NCBI GenBank assembly: GCA_035578155.1
Contig: JAPWDM010000050.1
Coordinates: 1,736,001-1,800,000, forward strand
Direction: 5' to 3'
DNA from: Brachynemurus nebulosus
Taxonomy: Eukaryota; Arthropoda; Insecta; Neuroptera; Myrmeleontidae
DNA: 64,000 nucleotides
Every line of letters starts with the position of its first letter. Position 1 is the stretch's first letter. A model generated the notes under the pieces. That model was given only the letters and a program-made list of their open reading frames with translations, did not search any database and was not told the origin of the DNA. Positions 10,638 through 64,000 of this stretch are shown one piece after another. A program made the translations under genes and the position numbers.

Positions 10638-13513
10638 TTTAATTAATCTATGCAACTAATTATTATTATTATTAACAACTTAAGTTTCACATTTATCTGG
10701 TTATTTACCACGTTAAACGCACAAAACGGAAAGTACCGATACCACAGATAAAATACACCAGAATTTTCCATTCTGGAAGATCGGTAACTTTAATACATTT
10801 ATTTGCACAAAACATATAGAACGATAGTGATCGTGTTCCATTAGCAAAACACACACGACACTGTGTAATACAGTGTATAGGGAAAAAGTAATGCCAACCA
10901 AATTTTAGTGATTTCTGTACTTTCTTTTTTCACAAAAAAAAGAAAACTAATTTTTTAAAATTTTATTGCAAAACTAACCTTTTAACTACTTTTAACTAAA
11001 TTATGCATGTAATAATAAAAAAAAATGCATTGTGTCGTCTGTGTTTCCTAAATGGAAAAACATTCATTAAACATTAAACATTCATTCATTAAACATTCAT
11101 TATATTTTTTACCACATTTGTCGTCGAAAATGGCGGGCACAGTTTTTTAAAATAGTGTCAAAACCGCGTGGTTCCGGCTTCTAATTTTTATTTTAATTTT
11201 TACGGCCGGTGGGTCCGGGTTTTTTGTTCATTAAAAAATAATGCAAAGTATAAGGTTCATAAAACTATTTTTTTTCTCACGAAAGTTGGATGAAATATGA
11301 TAAATTTTACAAATTTATTCGTAGCTATGCTACTTTCGGTTCAAACAACATTCGATAAATGAGAACATTAACATTAATTATTTCGTTTAATTTGTCCGTG
11401 ACATGCAATTTTCTTTTTGCTAATCGATGCGGAATCGTCTATTGTTTAACATATTTCAAATTCAATGGAAAAAGTTGGAATTTTCTTTTTGGGTATGCAT
11501 CCTTAAAAGAGTTAAATTAACCTTAAAACTATCAACGAAACAACATAATTTTCTTTCCCTTTCCTAAAAAAATATTATGTATAAAATAAATGTAATTTTA
11601 AAAAAGAAAAACACGGGGTATTTTTCAATGCTTTGAGATATATACAGGAGACCAGACGTACGTCTCTTACCTCTTTTATTGGGTGCGTTTGGCAGAAAAT
11701 AGAATTTACAAACTTTTATAAGTAAAATGTCGGTCGTGCTGTGTATGCTACTTTCCGCTAGGATACAAAAATAGTTTTCACTGAGAAACATAACCTCTAA
11801 TATATTAAATCTACGATTTTTGTATACATAGGTCTTCATTATTTGTTGATTCATTGTTTGTAATTGTTAATAATATTAAATAAAAAAATTGCACAGAACA
11901 ACTATTCACAGAATAACTTCTTTAAAAATAAATATAAACAAACATGGCGGAACAAATTAGCGCCTAATATAAGCGCGTTCTGGCTGAAAATGGTATAGTA
12001 TAGTTTGTGCTTTAGTCCTAACAAGAACTTTTTTCTGCCAAACGCACCCATTAATTTTATTATAAAAAGCCAAAAATGCAGCGTTGTCAAGTTCAAAATT
12101 TGTTTTGAATATAAATTTATTTAAAAAGACGTTTTATTTTTAAATATTATGAAAAATTATTTAATTTTACATTTTAAATGTTTTTAGAAACTGGGTATTT
12201 GACTGATGTTGCAATTGGTAGTAAAATATAGTGAATAACATAGCGCATGATTCAGTGATAATGATTAACCATTTATATTAACTCTTTAAATGATTAAGAC
12301 GAGTTTTGAAACTTAAAATTTATTCCTGTGTACTTCGTTACTTTATGTAATTGTCTTTAATAAAATTAGAATATCAGAATTAAAATAAAGAATTAAAATA
12401 AAGAATTCTGGGTGTGCCGAATTCTGAATTGAATTATGTGAAATACAAAAATTAATTTGTCTTTTTATTCGCTGCTGCCGTCGAAATTATTGGTAATAAA
12501 TGCATTCCATGTAAAAAATGTAGAGTGGTGTAATATATTTTTTGCACGATCGTGTATTTTCATGCATTTACCGAGGCTGTTGACAATGCTGGTAAGTTAC
12601 ATTTCCCGAACGTTTGTTTATATCCATGGAAACCAAAAAATAACAGTGCGGTAAGTGAAATAGATGCGTGGTAAGTAAATAGGAGTGTGGTAAGTTAAAT
12701 TAGCTCAAAAATGATTGTATTTATTTATTTATATTGAAATTAAAAGTACAATTTGAACAATTAGGAAAATAAATCCATTAATAATATGAAAATTTTCACT
12801 AGTTTGCACATTATTATTATTATTGTTGGCATCAGTCTTCTTATTTTATTGACATTTCAAAAGGTCGTTCAATCATTAAGATTTTCTGTGGCTTTCATAA
12901 TCTTCCTTTCATTTTACGAGAATAAATTTGCAGTCAAAAATAAGATGCTTCATCAATTTCATTATTCTCACTAATAATATAGTTTAACAAACTATTTTCC
13001 TCAATTTTTTTTAATAGAAATTTCAAAAAAAATATTCACGCCAGTGAAATATTGACACTTAATTTTTTATTTACAAATATAGTTGTCAATTGTCACTACA
13101 AAGATTCATATTAGTTGTTATGAATATTTATAATATTTATTCATGGCATTCTATGTCATAACATAGAAATATAAATTTCATCTATATTATCTGAATTTTA
13201 TTTTTTATTTAACACATTTTTAATCTTTAATTATTTTAAATCGATCGTGCAAAAAATATTATACAATACACGATGCGTTAAGTGCATTTACTGATCTCGA
13301 AAATTGCAAAAACTCGACCCTGCGGGTCTCGTTTTCGCAACATTTTCTCGATCAGTAAAAGCAACTTACCGAACTTATATTGTAAAATACTATTCTTAAT
13401 TAAAATATTTTTCTTTGACTTTTTGTGACTTTTGTTCAAATTACTTTTTGCGAGCTTTTGAAGATTGGAGTAACGTAATTTATAAAAATTTTATGCCTAT
13501 GTTCGTTCCTCTG
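10638..13513. other. intergenic spacer upstream of RGP1
   Basis: This would hold the RGP1 promoter and first untranslated exon, but I see no clear TATA or initiator. Short open frames here have no recognisable domain. It contains a small GGTAAGT tandem motif at 12589-12702 and an imperfect inverted repeat at about 13280-13370. A fragment near 12276-12310 resembles the edge of the repeat family found at 36227 and 53517. Confidence 0.4.
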
Positions 13514-13516
13514 TAA

Positions 13517-14034
13517 AAGCTTGTTTACACGATGATAGTTTTAGTGATAGTTGCTATCATGCAAGCAACTATCACAAAAACTATCATCGTGTAAACAGCG
13601 TGATAGTCACTATTAAACTCTCATGATAGGACTATCACACTATCAGGTTTGACCTGATAGTTTAGGGACTATCATGACAATGATAGTAGTAACTATCATT
13701 GTTACTATCATCGTGTAGACGGGTTTTTAGTATCTACGGTATCTACTATCGCCACTATTGGCGTCATGGCGCCACCACGCTGAATTTAAAATTGTCCAAC
13801 AGAAAATATTTTTTATTGTTAATAATTTATTGCGTCTGTTATTTAAAATTAATCAAACGATTTTAACAACAAATAAATATTTCAATATCAGTAATAAAAA
13901 AAAATTATAAAAAATACGCATAATACTACCACAAGTTTCAGTACGTGTAAACAGACATTATCATGATGTTGACTATCACGGTTCCTATCATGATAGTACT
14001 ATCGTAAAAATACTATCATCGTGTAAATTAGCTT
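13517..14034. mobile_element. MITE with iterated ATGATAGT motifs, 518 bp
   Basis: Ends AAGCTTGTTTACACGATG and the reverse complement of CATCGTGTAAATTAGCTT form inverted repeats, flanked by TAA on both sides (13514-13516, 14035-14037). The interior has many direct and inverted copies of ATGATAGT/ACTATCAT. The 3-bp TAA duplication suggests PIF/Harbinger mobilisation. Non-coding. Confidence 0.8.
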
Positions 14035-14392
14035 TAACATACGTTATATGAAAGTATAACGAGCAGACGCTTTATTGACGCTGCATGGCAAAACTCTTGT
14101 TTAATTTTCTATAGTTCTAATTTTACCACCAGAGACGCGAGTGAGAATCTTTGCGTCCCTAATAATAAAACTGTAAACTTGAAACTTTAAATAACTTCAA
14201 AACGTTTTCAACGTTAATTGTCGAGTACAGGGAGCCGCATTTTTTTTTTTTTAATGTGGACATCCTATTATATACCAAAATTGTATCTAACTTCAGTATA
14301 AATTATTTTGTGCTCCAAAAAACAAGGTTTTTTTATTTTAATAAGTAGGTGCATGGTCATACTTTTTTTTTTTTAAAATTCAAATTTAAAAC
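14035..14392. other. spacer downstream of Rictor
   Basis: AT-rich sequence between the MITE and the likely Rictor poly(A) site. No gene seen. Confidence 0.4.
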
Positions 14393-14398
14393 TTTATT
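14393..14398 (-). terminator. candidate Rictor polyadenylation signal
   Basis: Minus-strand AATAAA (plus TTTATT) lies about 255 bases past the stop codon in an AT-rich 3' UTR. Another candidate is at 14468-14473. Which is used cannot be told from sequence. Confidence 0.5.
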
Positions 14399-14651
14399 CA
14401 AACATATATCATTTACAAAATTTTGTTATAACTAAAATAATAAAGTCAATTTCAATTTTTTAATGTTTTTATTTTCCATCAAAAACTTATAATGGAAATG
14501 AAACAAAAAATGATTATTTTGCTTGTAAAATAATAATAAATAAAAGTGCTGTAAATTTAAAATTAGCTACCATTAAATTGTTATCACTAAATAAATGTAT
14601 GAGTAGTGAAATATACAAGGCAATAATGCAATAATGATAATGATAATAAAA

Positions 14652-63627
<48,976 letters not shown>

Positions 63628-64000
63628 CTACAAATATTTTACAATAGCCAATGTGTGCCCAAAAAGTTTACACCACTTAAGAAAAACAAAATTCAGTATA
63701 GAAATTCGGTACATCATCGGTAATTTAAAAATCTATTTTTAAATGGATTATCAAATCTTCCGTTTGGCGAGCGATCGCTTAGCAAGCAATTGCTAAGTGA
63801 TCTAAATAAAACTAAACAGCACAGAATTTGTGAGTTGTCAAAATTTAATACAGTACAGATTTTGAATATTTCCGCTCTCAATAGTTCTGCTTCTCTAATT
63901 TGAGACTTGAGTGTTACCCCCACTTTACCACCTATTATAATATTTATTTTATAAGAGCTAAGAATCAAAAAGTTTGTTTTGTTTATATTTAGTGAAAAAA
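63628..64000. other. Rictor intron at window edge
   Basis: Upstream of exon a. The 84-codon frame at 63714-63968 does not resemble Rictor; the preceding exon must lie beyond the window. Confidence 0.6.

Noticed and set aside
63714..63968. 84-codon frame upstream of Rictor exon a
   Set aside because: Does not resemble the preceding Rictor segment and lacks a donor in the required phase.

Overview
The window is AT-rich animal nuclear DNA, most likely from an insect. Two conserved spliced genes lie on the minus strand, with introns and spacers packed with insect-type mobile elements: Tc1/mariner, PIF/Harbinger, hAT, a Helitron remnant, a Penelope-like retroelement and many MITE or foldback elements. 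The species cannot be named from sequence alone. There is no sign of bacterial or viral gene organisation.

Gene 1 is RGP1 (RAB6A-GEF complex partner 2), complete in three coding exons: 10298-10637, 9632-10240 and 3789-4003. One intron is only 57 bp, a multiple of three and free of stops. The other is 5.6 kb and full of transposon debris. Gene 2 is Rictor, the defining scaffold of TOR complex 2. It enters from the right edge and ends at 14652. I place 16 coding exons between 63627 and 14652 from homology, splice sites and codon phase. The phases show that at least one exon is unassigned between 35448 and 28668, and another between 28444 and 23521. The 5' part of the gene lies beyond 64000. The putative zinc-binding motif (H-x4-C-x2-C plus a later Cys in CLYSEV) is intact, and the last exon carries a C-terminal tail of about 215 residues that the human protein lacks.

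Layout: 1-2420 holds a hAT remnant, a hammerhead-ribozyme-like motif and a frameshifted Tc1-like transposase. 3125-3650 holds a tRNA-like SINE head and a possible solo LTR. 3789-10637 is RGP1 with its transposon-filled intron (hAT and pogo-like MITEs, Helitron end, PIF1-helicase fragment, inverted repeats). 10638-14392 is the intergenic spacer with a MITE made of iterated ATGATAGT. 14652-63627 is Rictor. Its introns contain a hAT MITE (15967), a 560-bp foldback (17091), a 960-bp MITE (20144), a Penelope element split by an 839-bp TTAA-flanked insertion (24169-26436) with a perfect palindrome downstream, a 719-bp hAT element (29060), several foldbacks (31790, 34063, 38880), a deleted Harbinger (41484), a tRNA-like unit inside perfect 46-bp inverted repeats (42988), nested elements (44359-46356, 51335-52446), an internally deleted mariner (47391), a 1.05-kb TTA-flanked MITE (49321) and a 1-kb palindrome with a tRNA-like unit in each arm (60533).

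The two genes work in separate pathways (Rab6 activation at the Golgi; TORC2-Akt signalling), and their adjacency need not mean co-regulation. The least ordinary observations are the tRNA-like units embedded in inverted-repeat elements, the hammerhead candidate with a self-complementary stem III, and the clean TTAA insertion in the Penelope reverse transcriptase.
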